NCBI RefSeq assembly: GCF_018531195.1
Contig: NZ_JAHDYS010000021.1
Span: forward strand, 1 to 58,587
From: Pelotalea chapellei
GTDB lineage: Bacteria; Desulfobacterota; Desulfuromonadia; Geobacterales; Pseudopelobacteraceae
Reading direction: 5' to 3'
DNA length: 58,587 bases
The position numbers and the translations under genes were made by a program. This document shows positions 1 through 9,600 of the stretch, in pieces. Under the pieces are notes generated by a model that searched no databases, was not told the origin of the DNA, and was given only the letters and a program-made list of their open reading frames with translations. Position 1 is the first letter of the stretch; each line of letters starts with the position of its first letter.

Positions 1-93
1 ATGTCTAGCTCCTTGGTTGAGGTTCTAGACCGAAATCACTAAGTTGGCAATGGCTCAGTTTTCAGGGGGAAGGTCACTTTCATACCCCTGTCA

Positions 94-188
94 CCTCTTA
101 TCTTAAGAGGGGGAACAAATTAGTGTTGCCAAAGGTTCAATCTGCATTCTGCTGCCTGTTGCGTTCCTCCCCTTAAGCTAAGGGGAGG
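94..188. repeat. Two intergenic hairpins at left edge
   Basis: Two palindromes lie downstream of the VWA-protein gene, which ends at 215 on the minus strand. The first (94-110) has a 7-bp stem CCTCTTA/TAAGAGG with a 3-nt loop. The second (166-188) has a 10-bp perfect stem CCTCCCCTTA/TAAGGGGAGG with a 3-nt loop. No T-run follows on either strand, so they are not classical intrinsic terminators. The second resembles the GC-rich hairpins near 37.6, 49.8 and 52.1 kb. Nothing else is recognisable in bases 1-214. Confidence 0.5.
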
Positions 189-214
189 GCAGGAGGGGTT
201 ATGGATTCTCACTC

Positions 215-1393
215 CTAAACATCCAGCCGCAATTCCACTCCCCACGGCACCGGCTTCTCTCCCTCTCTGGTCAGCACCCACAGTGTAGGGATTTCCATGG
301 TCGCCGGCGCTTCGCCGAAACCATCGGTGAGATATATAACCGCGGCAGGTCTGGGATGAAGGGTACGGGCATAGTCGAAGAGGGGCCGCAGGTCGGTAAA
401 ACCGCCACCGTGATAGCTCTGCACCACCTCACTGCCGCTCAGACTTTTGACTTTCTGAATCCGGCTGTTGGCATACACGACATTGATAACTGCATCGCTG
501 GAGCGGGCAATGCGCATCAATTCAGCCGCAAAGCTTTCCCTTAATTCCGGCGCGTTGGTAGAATCACTCACATCAACCCCAATCAGCAAGTTAAGTTTGC
601 GGTTCTTGCGGATGCCGGGAGTTTCATGCTCGAACCGGCGGTGTTCACGACTCCAGCTGTTCCGTCTGCAGGTGCGTCCGACAGTGGCCACAAATTGACG
701 CAGCACCTGTCTCCAGGGAACAGGCCAGGGAGCCAGATAGCCTGCGATAACCTGGCGCAGTTCAGGCGGAACCGAACCATCTGCCGCCTTCAGCGCCTCA
801 TTGACCATTCCCCGCACAACCTCTTCACCCAGCTTCAAAGGGGTACTGTCGGCATCGTGCCAGGAAGCATGGCTGTCTATGGTGCCCCCGCTGGTGCTAC
901 TGGAATCGGTGTCTGGTTCCGGTCCCGTATGCCCGCCCAAATCCCGGTCGGCATCGCCCAATCCATTGCCGGACAGGTTCCCCATGTCAAAGGGTGAACT
1001 GATCCGGGCGTAATACTCTTCTGCCGACAGCCCTTGCGGTTGCCGGTAGGTTTCAGGAAACAGCGCCTCTTCCGGCAGCCCGGCAATCCCCTGGTTGATG
1101 GCAATATCGCAGGCGATATCCCAGTCGTGGCTGTTCTTTCCCTTTCCCCGCAGCATATGCAGATGGAGGACATGCTTTACCACATGTTGCAGCAGCCCCT
1201 CCTGTTCGGTGGAGGATAGTGCGCCAAAGCTTGTCCCGCTGACTTCCAGGACCGGCACGCCGGACTGGATTGTCACCCCCAGCGGCTCCTTGCAATCAGC
1301 CTGTTCACGCCGGAAATTCAGCAGAAACTGCCCGTAGAAGGGGTAATGCTTCAATAGCCGGATAACGGCATTTTCAAGCGCCCGGTCCGACAT
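215..1393 (-). CDS. VWA-domain protein with degenerate metallopeptidase-like N-terminus (DUF2201 type)
   Basis: A 392-aa cytosolic protein with no signal peptide. The N-terminal half resembles the DUF2201 putative metallopeptidase region. The expected HExxH helix is present only as H70-V-V-K-H74, so the catalytic Glu is replaced by Val, and a conserved HDWDIACD motif follows near residue 90. A Gly/Ser/Asp-rich linker (about 140-175) leads to a C-terminal von Willebrand A-like domain with a MIDAS-type DxSxS motif starting at D274 (DVSDS). The start codon lies 1 nt beyond the stop of the MoxR-type ATPase gene, so the two are almost certainly one operon. MoxR ATPase/VWA pairs are known as chaperone-like assembly or metal-insertion systems; the client here is unknown. 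Family call is good, function uncertain. Confidence 0.8.
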   Translation of the reverse strand: MSDRALENAVIRLLKHYPFYGQFLLNFRREQADCKEPLGVTIQSGVPVLEVSGTSFGALSSTEQEGLLQHVVKHVLHLHMLRGKGKNSHDWDIACDIAINQGIAGLPEEALFPETYRQPQGLSAEEYYARISSPFDMGNLSGNGLGDADRDLGGHTGPEPDTDSSSTSGGTIDSHASWHDADSTPLKLGEEVVRGMVNEALKAADGSVPPELRQVIAGYLAPWPVPWRQVLRQFVATVGRTCRRNSWSREHRRFEHETPGIRKNRKLNLLIGVDVSDSTNAPELRESFAAELMRIARSSDAVINVVYANSRIQKVKSLSGSEVVQSYHGGGFTDLRPLFDYARTLHPRPAAVIYLTDGFGEAPATMEIPTLWVLTREGEKPVPWGVELRLDV

Positions 1394-1394
1394 G

Positions 1395-2453
1395 TCAGGC
1401 CTCCGCGCTCATGGCACGTATGGCATCAAGCACAACTGCGTCGTACTTGTCCTGGCTGATGGCCAGGGCCACGCTCGGGATTTTCAGCAGAGACTTGATC
1501 GTGGCGAAACGCATGTCCCGGGGAAGGCAATCCAGATACGAGATCAGGTTTTCCTCCTGATCACTGGTCAGGGCAGGGGATACCTGAAGCAGACTCAAAA
1601 GCTCGTTCATGGTGGCTGCCTGGGCATCGTCCCGCTGTCTGCGAACAGCCTCCATCACCAGCGACCAGCTGTTCAGCACCTCCGTTGCAGGCACGGGACG
1701 GTTGGCCTGGTCCTCACACCAGCGCAGAAAGGAAATGGCCGCTTCCTTTCCGATAATGCCGGCATACACCTCCATCTCAAGATCCCGCGGCAGCCGGCAG
1801 TGCCGGCGCAGGGTGCTGACCATCTCCCAGCCCCGTTCGGTCGGTTCCACATCCATGTCCAGCGGATTGCCCTGGCGCGCCAGGAAGGCGGGATTGCCAG
1901 CCAGAAAACCACGCACACCGGCATCCAGCTCTTTTGCAACGGCATAGCGGGCCCAGCACTGATAGTCCGTTTCCACATAGAGCATGACCATCCGGTCGAT
2001 CAGGGCCCGATCCAGGGTTGCCACCTGATAGGTTCCATCCGGCGGGTTGATGGTTACCACCACCTTGTGGCGCAGGGCCAGTTTGTGGGTATGCAGGCCC
2101 CGCTGCTGTCCCTCGGCCGGCGGCTCTACAAACTGGAAAATGGCCTGCAGGGTATCCTCCTGTTGGGCCCGGTTCAGTTCGTCACAATGGACAACAGTCG
2201 CTTGCACCTCATCCCCCGGCCACCAGCAGGGTCGTGACCAGTACATTACATCTCCCTCCCGGTAGGGAATGCCGACCAGATCTCCCACCTCCATCTGCCC
2301 AAGACGGATAGGAGCGTAACCATGCCCAAGCTCGCGGCACAGCTGTATGATCCCGGCAGTCTTCCCGACCCCCCGATGTCCCACCACGCAAGGGGTGAGA
2401 TCGGTCTTGGTCAGGATCTCCTTCAGTACGGTTTTCATCTGTTCTATGTTCAT
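1395..2453 (-). CDS. MoxR-family AAA+ ATPase
   Basis: A 352-aa AAA+ ATPase. The Walker A motif GHRGVGKT is at residues 25-32 and a Walker B segment VVHCDELNRA lies near residue 90, with the 'DELNRA' form typical of MoxR/BchI-like ATPases. A sensor-1-like stretch (KVVVTINP) follows near residue 130. It is the first gene of a two-gene minus-strand operon with the VWA-domain protein. By analogy to MoxR/VWA pairs, the ATPase probably remodels or activates a client recognised by the VWA partner. The ATG is preceded by an AAGGA ribosome-binding site about 8 nt upstream. The specific client cannot be read from the sequence. Confidence 0.88.
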   Translation of the reverse strand: MNIEQMKTVLKEILTKTDLTPCVVGHRGVGKTAGIIQLCRELGHGYAPIRLGQMEVGDLVGIPYREGDVMYWSRPCWWPGDEVQATVVHCDELNRAQQEDTLQAIFQFVEPPAEGQQRGLHTHKLALRHKVVVTINPPDGTYQVATLDRALIDRMVMLYVETDYQCWARYAVAKELDAGVRGFLAGNPAFLARQGNPLDMDVEPTERGWEMVSTLRRHCRLPRDLEMEVYAGIIGKEAAISFLRWCEDQANRPVPATEVLNSWSLVMEAVRRQRDDAQAATMNELLSLLQVSPALTSDQEENLISYLDCLPRDMRFATIKSLLKIPSVALAISQDKYDAVVLDAIRAMSAEA

Positions 2454-2556
2454 GACTCGATTCCTTTTATCGTGCTTGTGTGGAAAGTACCCTGCAATTA
2501 AGACATATCAGCCGCTGATTTTCCAATCTTTATTGAAGAATAGGAAGGGTAAACCT

Positions 2557-2665
2557 GTTTCACGCGAAGCCGCGAAGACGCAAAGAAAGGCTGCAAACAG
2601 AAAACTTTTTAAGTTCCCAAAAGTTTGGATTTCAGTCGCATCTTTGTGTCGTTGCGTAAGATCGA
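2557..2665. repeat. Intergenic inverted repeat of the 'cacgcgaagacgcaaag' type
   Basis: The gap between the ATPase and hemerythrin genes holds CACGCGAAGCCGCGAAGACG and, about 60 nt on, the inverted arm TCTTTGTGTCGTTGCGT. The same sequence family occurs at 44561-44650 in opposite orientation, where a CCAGTTTCACGC-like flank is also conserved, and more weakly at 43360-43382. It is a dispersed intergenic element with no coding potential that I can support. Confidence 0.55.
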
Positions 2666-2749
2666 GGGGTCGGATTTGGATATTAATTTGATTTTGATGA
2701 AAAGACGATGGTGAGACAGGATGGAGAGGGTTAACGGAGTTTGTCTGTT

Positions 2750-3181
2750 CTAAGAGGTGCCCTTTGCTGTCAGGTAATTTGCAAGACAGAAGTCAATCTG
2801 AAGGATGTGATTGAGAAGCCAGTTTTTCAGGTAGATTAGTAATTCAAGGGATTGAAGACGTTTTCCGGAATTGTAGTCCTTGATCATGCCTTCAATCTTA
2901 TTTGAGAACTGAATATGTTCTTCACAGTGCGCAGCCATTCCTGGAAAAGATTGCTCCTTCATCAACTGTTCCTCGGCTCCAAAATGGTAAGCGGTATAGT
3001 CCAGCAACTCACAAAGAACAGCAGCTACGTTTTCTGCAGGGGCATCAGCAGTGAAACCATCATACGCTCTGTTAAGCAGGCTGACGAGGTGTTGGTGGTG
3101 CTGATCGATTTCCTGTATTCCAAGTAAAAAGCTACTGTTCCATTCGATAATCGGCATATCAATTTTTGCTCCGGCCATCAA
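2750..3181 (-). CDS. Bacteriohemerythrin
   Basis: A single-domain 143-aa hemerythrin. All seven expected di-iron ligands can be placed: H29, H66, E70, H85, H89, H125 and D130, with the spacings seen in characterised bacteriohemerythrins. There is no signal peptide or transmembrane segment, so it is cytosolic. These proteins bind O2 reversibly and in anaerobes are thought to buffer or sense oxygen, or to deliver it to oxidases or sensors. The gene appears to be monocistronic. It is the first of two hemerythrin-type genes in the window; the other, near 46.9 kb, is a different HHE subtype. MMAG and MAG starts are both possible; the sequence does not decide between them. Confidence 0.93.
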   Translation of the reverse strand: MMAGAKIDMPIIEWNSSFLLGIQEIDQHHQHLVSLLNRAYDGFTADAPAENVAAVLCELLDYTAYHFGAEEQLMKEQSFPGMAAHCEEHIQFSNKIEGMIKDYNSGKRLQSLELLIYLKNWLLNHILQIDFCLANYLTAKGTS

Positions 3182-3310
3182 GATTTAGGCTATGTATAAA
3201 TATACAATTTTCAGTTGTAGGAGATCAAGTTTCTCACTTGATGTGTATCCGCTTTGATCCGAAATTATCAGATTTGATCCGTGTGCAAATTGCCTGACCG
3301 GGCTGATGCA

Positions 3311-3340
3311 TTGACAGCATAGCGTGACATGGCGTATAAA
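3311..3340 (+). promoter_or_regulatory. Strong sigma-70-like promoter
   Basis: TTGACA (3311-3316), an 18-nt spacer, then TATAAA (3335-3340). Transcription would start near 3347, about 95 nt before the HelD-like gene and only about 10 nt before the hairpin at 3357-3400. Confidence 0.6.
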
Positions 3341-3356
3341 AAGGACCCCAAAAATT

Positions 3357-3410
3357 AAGGCTCTGGAAAAGGGAGCATAATCCCTTAAATCCTGAGCCTT
3401 TGTTTGTTTT
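3357..3410 (+). terminator. Leader hairpin followed by T-rich tract (attenuator or small-RNA terminator)
   Basis: The outer stem AAGGCTC/GAGCCTT, continued by GGA/TCC, encloses an inner stem AAGGGA/TCCCTT. TGTTTGTTTT follows. It lies between the promoter at 3311-3340 and the start codon at 3442. It could attenuate the downstream gene or terminate a short RNA of about 60 nt. The T tract is interrupted by G, so efficiency may be partial. Confidence 0.5.
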
Positions 3411-3441
3411 CAATACATGACAGGATCGGTTTCAGTCGCAT

Positions 3442-5352
3442 ATGAGTGAAGAGTGCCAATTTGATATAGTCTTGCAGGAACAGCAGCGCCTGTCCGACAT
3501 CCTCACGTCAATCGAGGAGACGGCCAGGCAGAACCGGGCCAAGATTGCCAGCCATGACGCATATATGGTGGAACTGGGCAAGGAGCGCCTTGAATCGGTC
3601 AGCTGGCGCGAAAAGAATTCGCTTACGGAAAAGCTGATTGAGAACGACAAGTTCGATCCCGCCAAGTACCTCACCGAGTTCACCATGATTGATAGTCCGT
3701 ACTTCGGGATCGTCGGCATCAACGACAGTGACCGGCGGATCGGCGCCAAGGAGTATCTGATCGGCAAGCAGGGTTTCGTATCCCATGACAACAAGGCTTT
3801 GGTGGTGGACTGGAGAAAGGCGCCTATCTCGCGCTTTTTCTATGACTATGACCTGGGAGATGAATACATCGAGACAATCCAGGGCAGGGAACGGGAAGGG
3901 GTGATAACCCGGCGTGATACTTTGGAGATCGCGAAACGCTCATTGCGACGGATGGAATGCGGCGATGATCTGTACGACCTGGCTGGCGGCAAATGGGTGA
4001 AAAACGCAAAGCAGTTTCATTCGACGACCGACACCAAGGTGGCCAACCAGGACCATCGCATGGTGGATATCGTTTCGCTGATCTCGCCTGATCAGTTCCA
4101 TATGATTACCTCGGAAGCCACTGACGGCTGTACCCTGATCACCGGCGGTGCCGGCAGCGGCAAGACCGTGGTCAGCCTGCACCGGCTGTCGTGCCTGCAG
4201 TTCAACGATCCCGAGCGCTTCGCCCCTGAGCGCTGCATGGTGCTGATGTTCAACAAGGTGCTGCGCAACTATGTTCGGCAGACCTCCGCCGACCTGCTTG
4301 GCAACACCAGGGTGGATACCTTCAGCGCCTGGGCCTTGGGCGCCATCGCCTCCTTGACCGGGAAGATCATCAAACCGGTGGTGGGGGATGAGCTGACCGC
4401 GCAGAAAAAATCATCCCAGTTGTCTCGATTGCTGACACGATATGTGGGCGAGGTGCAGGAGTCCGACCCGCTGCAGGATCTGTGGCGCTTCTATGGCCAG
4501 CCCTATGTGCTGGAGGCGCTATTTGCAGACGGGAAGGGGAGGGAAGACTATCTGGCCGAGTTGCGCCGACGCTACGCGGTCAGGAGCCAGGCTGTCTCCT
4601 TTGCCGACCTGAGCGTGCTTCTGCGGCTGTGCCAGCTGCGTGAGAAAGATGGCCCGGTGCGTGAGGCGCTGGGCTGGTATGCCCATATCATTGTCGATGA
4701 GGGGCAGGATCTATCGCTCCTGGAGCTTGAGGCGATTCTGGCGGCAACAGACAAGCGCAACAGCATCACCCTCAGCGCAGACAGCAAACAGAAGATCCTT
4801 TCCTGGGTTGCTGAAGCAGACTTCGATATCTTCCACCAAAACCTGAAGGAAATAGGAGTAAATAGCCAAAGTCTCTCGGTTTCATACCGCTGTCCCCAGG
4901 AGATCATGGCCCTGGCCGCCAGAATCAGCAACCGCGAAATTGAGCAGGTTGGCAGGCATTCCGGAGTGCTGGAGTACCATCAGGCAGCTGATGAAGAGAA
5001 CGCACTGGTGCTGTTGCGCCGGCTGGTGGAAACGCTGGTGAGCGAGGATCCCCACAGTTTGACTGCGGTGATCTGCAAGAAAAAGTCGGACGAGAAGATG
5101 CTGCACAAAGCGCTGACGGGGATTAACGGATTGCATGCCCAGGGTGAGTTGACTTTCGAGCCGGGTGCACTGGTGACGATTGCCCATCAGGTGAAGGGGG
5201 TCGAATTTGCCAACGTGATCCTCTACGACCCCAATTCCAGGGATTTCAGGAAGTCTGCCCTGGACCGCAATCTGCTGTATGTCTGTGTCACCCGCGCCTG
5301 CCGACGTCTGGATATCGTCTACTGGAGAGAGCTTGCAGCAGGGCTTGCCTGA
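3442..5352 (+). CDS. HelD-like superfamily 1 (UvrD-type) motor ATPase
   Basis: A 636-aa SF1 protein. Residues 1-60 are charged and probably coiled-coil. Residues about 80-150 contain the block VVDWRKAPISRFFYDYDLG, the 'DWRxP(I/V)' signature of HelD-type proteins. Walker A GGAGSGKT starts near residue 235, a DEGQD motif II lies near 419, and C-terminal motifs V/VI are seen in HQVKGVEF and LLYVCVTRA. HelD proteins release or recycle stalled RNA polymerase rather than acting as replicative helicases; that role is inferred here by family. No strong Shine-Dalgarno precedes the ATG. The leader has a promoter and hairpin, suggesting regulated expression. The gene stands alone between minus-strand genes. 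Confidence 0.82.
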   Translation: MSEECQFDIVLQEQQRLSDILTSIEETARQNRAKIASHDAYMVELGKERLESVSWREKNSLTEKLIENDKFDPAKYLTEFTMIDSPYFGIVGINDSDRRIGAKEYLIGKQGFVSHDNKALVVDWRKAPISRFFYDYDLGDEYIETIQGREREGVITRRDTLEIAKRSLRRMECGDDLYDLAGGKWVKNAKQFHSTTDTKVANQDHRMVDIVSLISPDQFHMITSEATDGCTLITGGAGSGKTVVSLHRLSCLQFNDPERFAPERCMVLMFNKVLRNYVRQTSADLLGNTRVDTFSAWALGAIASLTGKIIKPVVGDELTAQKKSSQLSRLLTRYVGEVQESDPLQDLWRFYGQPYVLEALFADGKGREDYLAELRRRYAVRSQAVSFADLSVLLRLCQLREKDGPVREALGWYAHIIVDEGQDLSLLELEAILAATDKRNSITLSADSKQKILSWVAEADFDIFHQNLKEIGVNSQSLSVSYRCPQEIMALAARISNREIEQVGRHSGVLEYHQAADEENALVLLRRLVETLVSEDPHSLTAVICKKKSDEKMLHKALTGINGLHAQGELTFEPGALVTIAHQVKGVEFANVILYDPNSRDFRKSALDRNLLYVCVTRACRRLDIVYWRELAAGLA

Positions 5353-5364
5353 GGCGGATGGGTG

Positions 5365-6651
5365 TTAATGTTCTGCGCTGTCTACATATACCCAGACTCC
5401 ACGCTCCGATGGCGGACGCATGCGACTGTCCTGACGTATAAGCGAAATGCCGGCAAGATCCAGCTTGCCCCCCTTCCGGAGCAGGAGCACCCCTGTGGTA
5501 CTGATCACATCACGCGAGAGAACCAGCCCTGAAAACAGTTCAGCGGGGGCAACCTCGACTTCTTTTGACGTATTGGGCTTTTTTGTCTCGAAATAGAGTA
5601 TGCGCGTGATCCCCGAGAAGTAGGCAATCAGTTTGGGATCAAGCAGCGTACCGGCATGGAGCCGCGCTTTCATAAGGGCGTATTCGGCCCGCTCCCCGCT
5701 TACGGCGCTTGCAGCGCATTCCAGGAAATCCGCTATTGCCACCAGTCGGGCACCAAGGGGAATGTCATCTCCCTTCAGGCCATCGGGAAATCCGCTCCCT
5801 TTATAAGTTTCGTGATGTCCACGAACCATCAACCCTACATCGTGGAGCTCTTCAAGGGATGAGAAAACATCCTGACCCCGTACAGAATGACTTTGATATT
5901 CCGATAATTCGTTGGACGTCTTATCCGTTTCGCGCTTCTCGGTGGTACCTCGTCCGGTTCCAAGTTTTCCGACATCGTGCAATAGCCCTGCCAGCCTGAC
6001 CTTGGCTACCATCTTTGCATCGAGATTCATCTTGCGCGCGGCATCACCGGCCAGTTCACTGACAGCACGGGCATGAACGCCATGCCGGTTTTCCATCATT
6101 TCGAAAACACCTGACAACAATTCGACTGCCTTTGAATACCAGCTCAGCTCGGCAGCATGCTCCTCGGCGGACATCAGCGCCTGAGTCTTTTCGCGGATGG
6201 TCGTGACGCTTTGCAACAGCCGTTTCTTGAGATTGCTGTTCCATTCCTCTAACGCATCCTGGTTTTCTTTGAGGGCCAGATGCGTCCTGACACGAGCCTG
6301 CACAACAGCAGCGTTGACCGGTTTGGTGATATAGTCCACTGCACCAGCTTCCAGCCCTCTGGCCTCATCGTCGCTTTCCTTCAGGGCAGTCACAAAGATG
6401 ACCGGAATTCTTTTGGTGGCCTCGTCCGCTTTGAGAGCACGACAGACTTCAAGTCCGTCCATTTCCGGCATCATGATGTCTAGCAGAATCAGGTCCACTG
6501 GCGTTGTCCGGGCAATTTCCAGCGCCTTGGCTCCCCGCGTTGCTACTTTAATGACGTACTGGTCTTTGAGAATCCCTTTGAGGATATCGATGTTTTCGGG
6601 AGTATCGTCTACAATTAATACTGTTCTGCCTTTTTCCCTCTCGTCGGTCAT
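5365..6651 (-). CDS. Response regulator with HD-GYP-type phosphodiesterase domain
   Basis: A 428-aa protein. REC domain is residues 8-125, with phospho-acceptor D58 in LILLDIMMPEMDG. A coiled linker (about 130-185) leads to an HD-GYP-like domain with LLHDVGK near residue 228 and HHETYKGSGFPDGL near 280. The signature is GFP rather than GYP. The following segment lacks the usual 'D-F-D-A-L-T' run (ADFLECAAS), so the metal site is somewhat divergent. A C-terminal extension (about 345-428) is extra relative to minimal members. The predicted role is phosphorylation-controlled c-di-GMP hydrolysis, though activity is less certain than for its paralogue at 10544. Its start overlaps the upstream hybrid-kinase stop by 4 nt (ATGA), so it is the last gene of a coupled operon. 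Confidence 0.88.
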   Translation of the reverse strand: MTDEREKGRTVLIVDDTPENIDILKGILKDQYVIKVATRGAKALEIARTTPVDLILLDIMMPEMDGLEVCRALKADEATKRIPVIFVTALKESDDEARGLEAGAVDYITKPVNAAVVQARVRTHLALKENQDALEEWNSNLKKRLLQSVTTIREKTQALMSAEEHAAELSWYSKAVELLSGVFEMMENRHGVHARAVSELAGDAARKMNLDAKMVAKVRLAGLLHDVGKLGTGRGTTEKRETDKTSNELSEYQSHSVRGQDVFSSLEELHDVGLMVRGHHETYKGSGFPDGLKGDDIPLGARLVAIADFLECAASAVSGERAEYALMKARLHAGTLLDPKLIAYFSGITRILYFETKKPNTSKEVEVAPAELFSGLVLSRDVISTTGVLLLRKGGKLDLAGISLIRQDSRMRPPSERGVWVYVDSAEH

Positions 6652-9600
6652 GACTGTTCCCCCATACCGGATGATTCTATTTCCTTCATCATTGCATGCA
6701 ATGTCGTCAGTGCTTCATCAAAATCATAGTCAGCTATGCTTTTTTCAAGGTTGACCACCATCTCCTCCACAGCAACAACGGAAACCAGATGCTGTCGGCA
6801 TTCCGCCATGCAATCGGCGGCCTCGCTGTCGCTGTCATGTATATATTTCTCCAGCTTTTTCAACCTTAGACCGAGATCAGCCGGGGAGATAGCAGCCGTG
6901 GCATCTGGGACAAGAGGCGAATCTTCTTTCCCCAGGCTTGATTCCAACTGTGTCATGAGCGCCTGCAGCGATTTTGTCAGGCGAGCCAGGCTGTCGACCG
7001 GTTCCAATCCTCGGTGCAACTCCTGCTCTGCGGCCAGGGCCGACGATTGAAGTTCCGTTGCGCCGATAGTACCGGCCAAGCCCTTTAACGAGTGGGCAAT
7101 GCGCTCAGCGCCTGGACGGTCTCCTGATTGCAGCGCCGCGGTGATCCTTTCCGCTGCATCACTCTGTCCATCCTTGAATTTCCTGAGAATCTCCAGATAC
7201 AGTTTAAGGTTGCCAACACGCCGCACGCCACTGGCCGTATCGACTCCCGGAATATCCATAACTGTTGCGATTGTCGCGAGAGGTTCGCCGTTCCTGCATA
7301 CTCCTTCTCGCAGGCAGGGAAGATGAGGCAGCTGGCGGCAGATCGATTCCATCAATTCCCGCGGCTCGATCGGTTTGATTACGTGATCGTTCATGCCGGC
7401 ATCGAGTGAACGCTGCCGCTCCTCGGCAAATGCATGGGCGGTCAGGGCGATGATCGGGAGTGCGTTGAAGCGGCTGTCTTCACGAATGAGGCGGGTTGCC
7501 TGGATCCCGTCCATCTCGGGCATCTGGATATCCATCAGCACCAGATCAAAGTGTTGCTCACCTTTCAAAACCAGTTCCAGCGCTTCCCGGCCGTTGGTGG
7601 CAAGTGTGACCGTGGCGTTAACCAGTTCCAGCAGTTCGCAGGCAATCTGCCGGTTCAGTTCGTTATCTTCCACCAACAGCAGGTGGAGACCCTTAAAGTT
7701 GTATCCCTCTTCCAGAGCGTTTTGTTCGCCTGCGGCGGCAGCGTGATGGCCGGGTGCAAAATGCCTGATGATGACATCGTACATGTTTGACTGGGTCATG
7801 GGTTTGTGGAGAAAATCGTCGGCGCCAGCCTCCAGGGCCTCAGTATGCTCCTGTTCTTTCCCGAAGGCGGTCAGCATCACAATGTGGGGTGAGTTTTGAA
7901 GGGTGCCGTCTTTCTTGATGCTGCGGATAGTTTCGATACCGTCCATGTCCGGCATCTGCCAGTCCATCAGGACCAGATGGTAAGGTGACAGGGTGTCTTG
8001 AGCTTTCACCGCCTGGATTGCTTTTGCCCCGGAATCGACGGCTTCCACCTCAACAGGTAAAAACTTGAGGAGCTTTTTCAGCGCCAGCCTGCTTACCTGG
8101 CTGTCATCAACGATGAGGATACGCATGTTGCGGATTATATCTGGGATAAGCCATGGGTCGGCTGCTGTCGCTGAACGGCCGAAAGAGACAGTGAAACTGA
8201 AGCTGCTGCCCTGACCCTCAACGCTCTCTACCCGGATCTCTCCTCCCATCATCTCGACCAGCCGCTTGCTGATGGACAGACCTAGTCCAGTGCCGCCGAA
8301 GCGGCGGGTGGTGGTGCTATCGGCTTGGGTAAATGGCTGGAAGAGCGTTCCGATCTGCTCGGGGGTCATGCCGATGCCGGTGTCCCGGATCGTGAAGCAG
8401 ATCTGTAGCTTGTCTTGTGACTGACCGATCAGGTCAATGCTCAGTTCAACCTCGCCCGCTTCCGTGAACTTGACGGCGTTTATCAGCAGATTCATGAGCA
8501 CCTGCCCCAGTCGCAAGGGGTCGCCGATCAGATGCGACGGGACATTTGCAGAATGTGAGAGCAGGAATTCGATCCCCTTCTCCAAGGCCTTGTGCTGGAT
8601 TACTGAAATTACCTGGGTAAGCACAGTTTCCAGTGCAAATCCGGTTCGCTCCAACTCCATCCGGTTGGCCTCGATTTTGGAGAAGTCCAGGATGTCGTTG
8701 ATCACACCCAGCAGTGATTTCCCGGAGCTGCTGATCTTTTTGATGTAATCGTGCTGCTTGGGTGTGAGGTGGGTTTTGAGGGCCAGTTCCGAGAAACCGA
8801 GAATGGCATTGAGAGGGGTGCGGATTTCGTGTGACATGTTGGCCAGAAATGCGCTCTTGGCACGGTTGGCGGATTCTGCAATATGTTTTGCGTTTTTCAG
8901 TTCCTGAATAAAGTGTTTTCGTTCGGTGACGTCTTCTTTCACTGCAACGTAATGGATCACCTCATCAGTTGGTCCCTTTACCGGGGTGATCGAAGCCGAT
9001 TCCCAGTAGATCTCGCCGTTCTTCTTCATGTTGCAGAGTTCACCGTTCCACTGCTTGCCCATGGCGAGTGTCGCCCACATTTCCACATAGTACTCGGCCG
9101 GTTGAAGGCCGGACTTGAGAACGCGGGGGTTTTGTCCGATGAGTTCTTCTAACGCATAGCCCGTAATTTTTGTGACGTTGGGGTTAACGTATTCGATGAT
9201 CCCCTTGTGATCAGTAATAACTACCGCAACGGGACTGGCTTCAATAGCCTGCTTAAGCATCTGCTGGTTTTGGGTGGATTCCTCAAGTTCGGCGGTACGC
9301 ATGCGTAAAGCTTCTTCTGCTTGTTTCCTCGCCGTGATGTCAAGGATGGTGGAACGACTCATTACGTAGTTGCCGCTAATATCCCTGATCGCCGTTGCGC
9401 TGAGCAGCACTGTCAGAATGGTGCCGTCCATATGGACGATTTCACATTCAAGGTTATTTACCCAGCCCCGCTTCTTGAACTGCTGGAATTCCTCCTGGAA
9501 TACCCTCCGGCTTTCCGGTGTCAAGAGATCGGAAAACTTCATCTTGCCCAGAACCTGATCCCTGGTCAATCCGATCATCTTTAATTCCGTGTCGTTGATC

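Noticed and set aside
1392-2237. A 281-codon open frame antisense to the MoxR-type ATPase
   Set aside because: The sense strand has intact Walker motifs; the antisense frame has no domain and no start signals.
2557-2600. c-di-GMP (GEMM) riboswitch suggested by 'gacgcaaag'
   Set aside because: The surrounding conserved GEMM elements and tetraloop receptor are missing; the sequence belongs to the dispersed intergenic repeat family.
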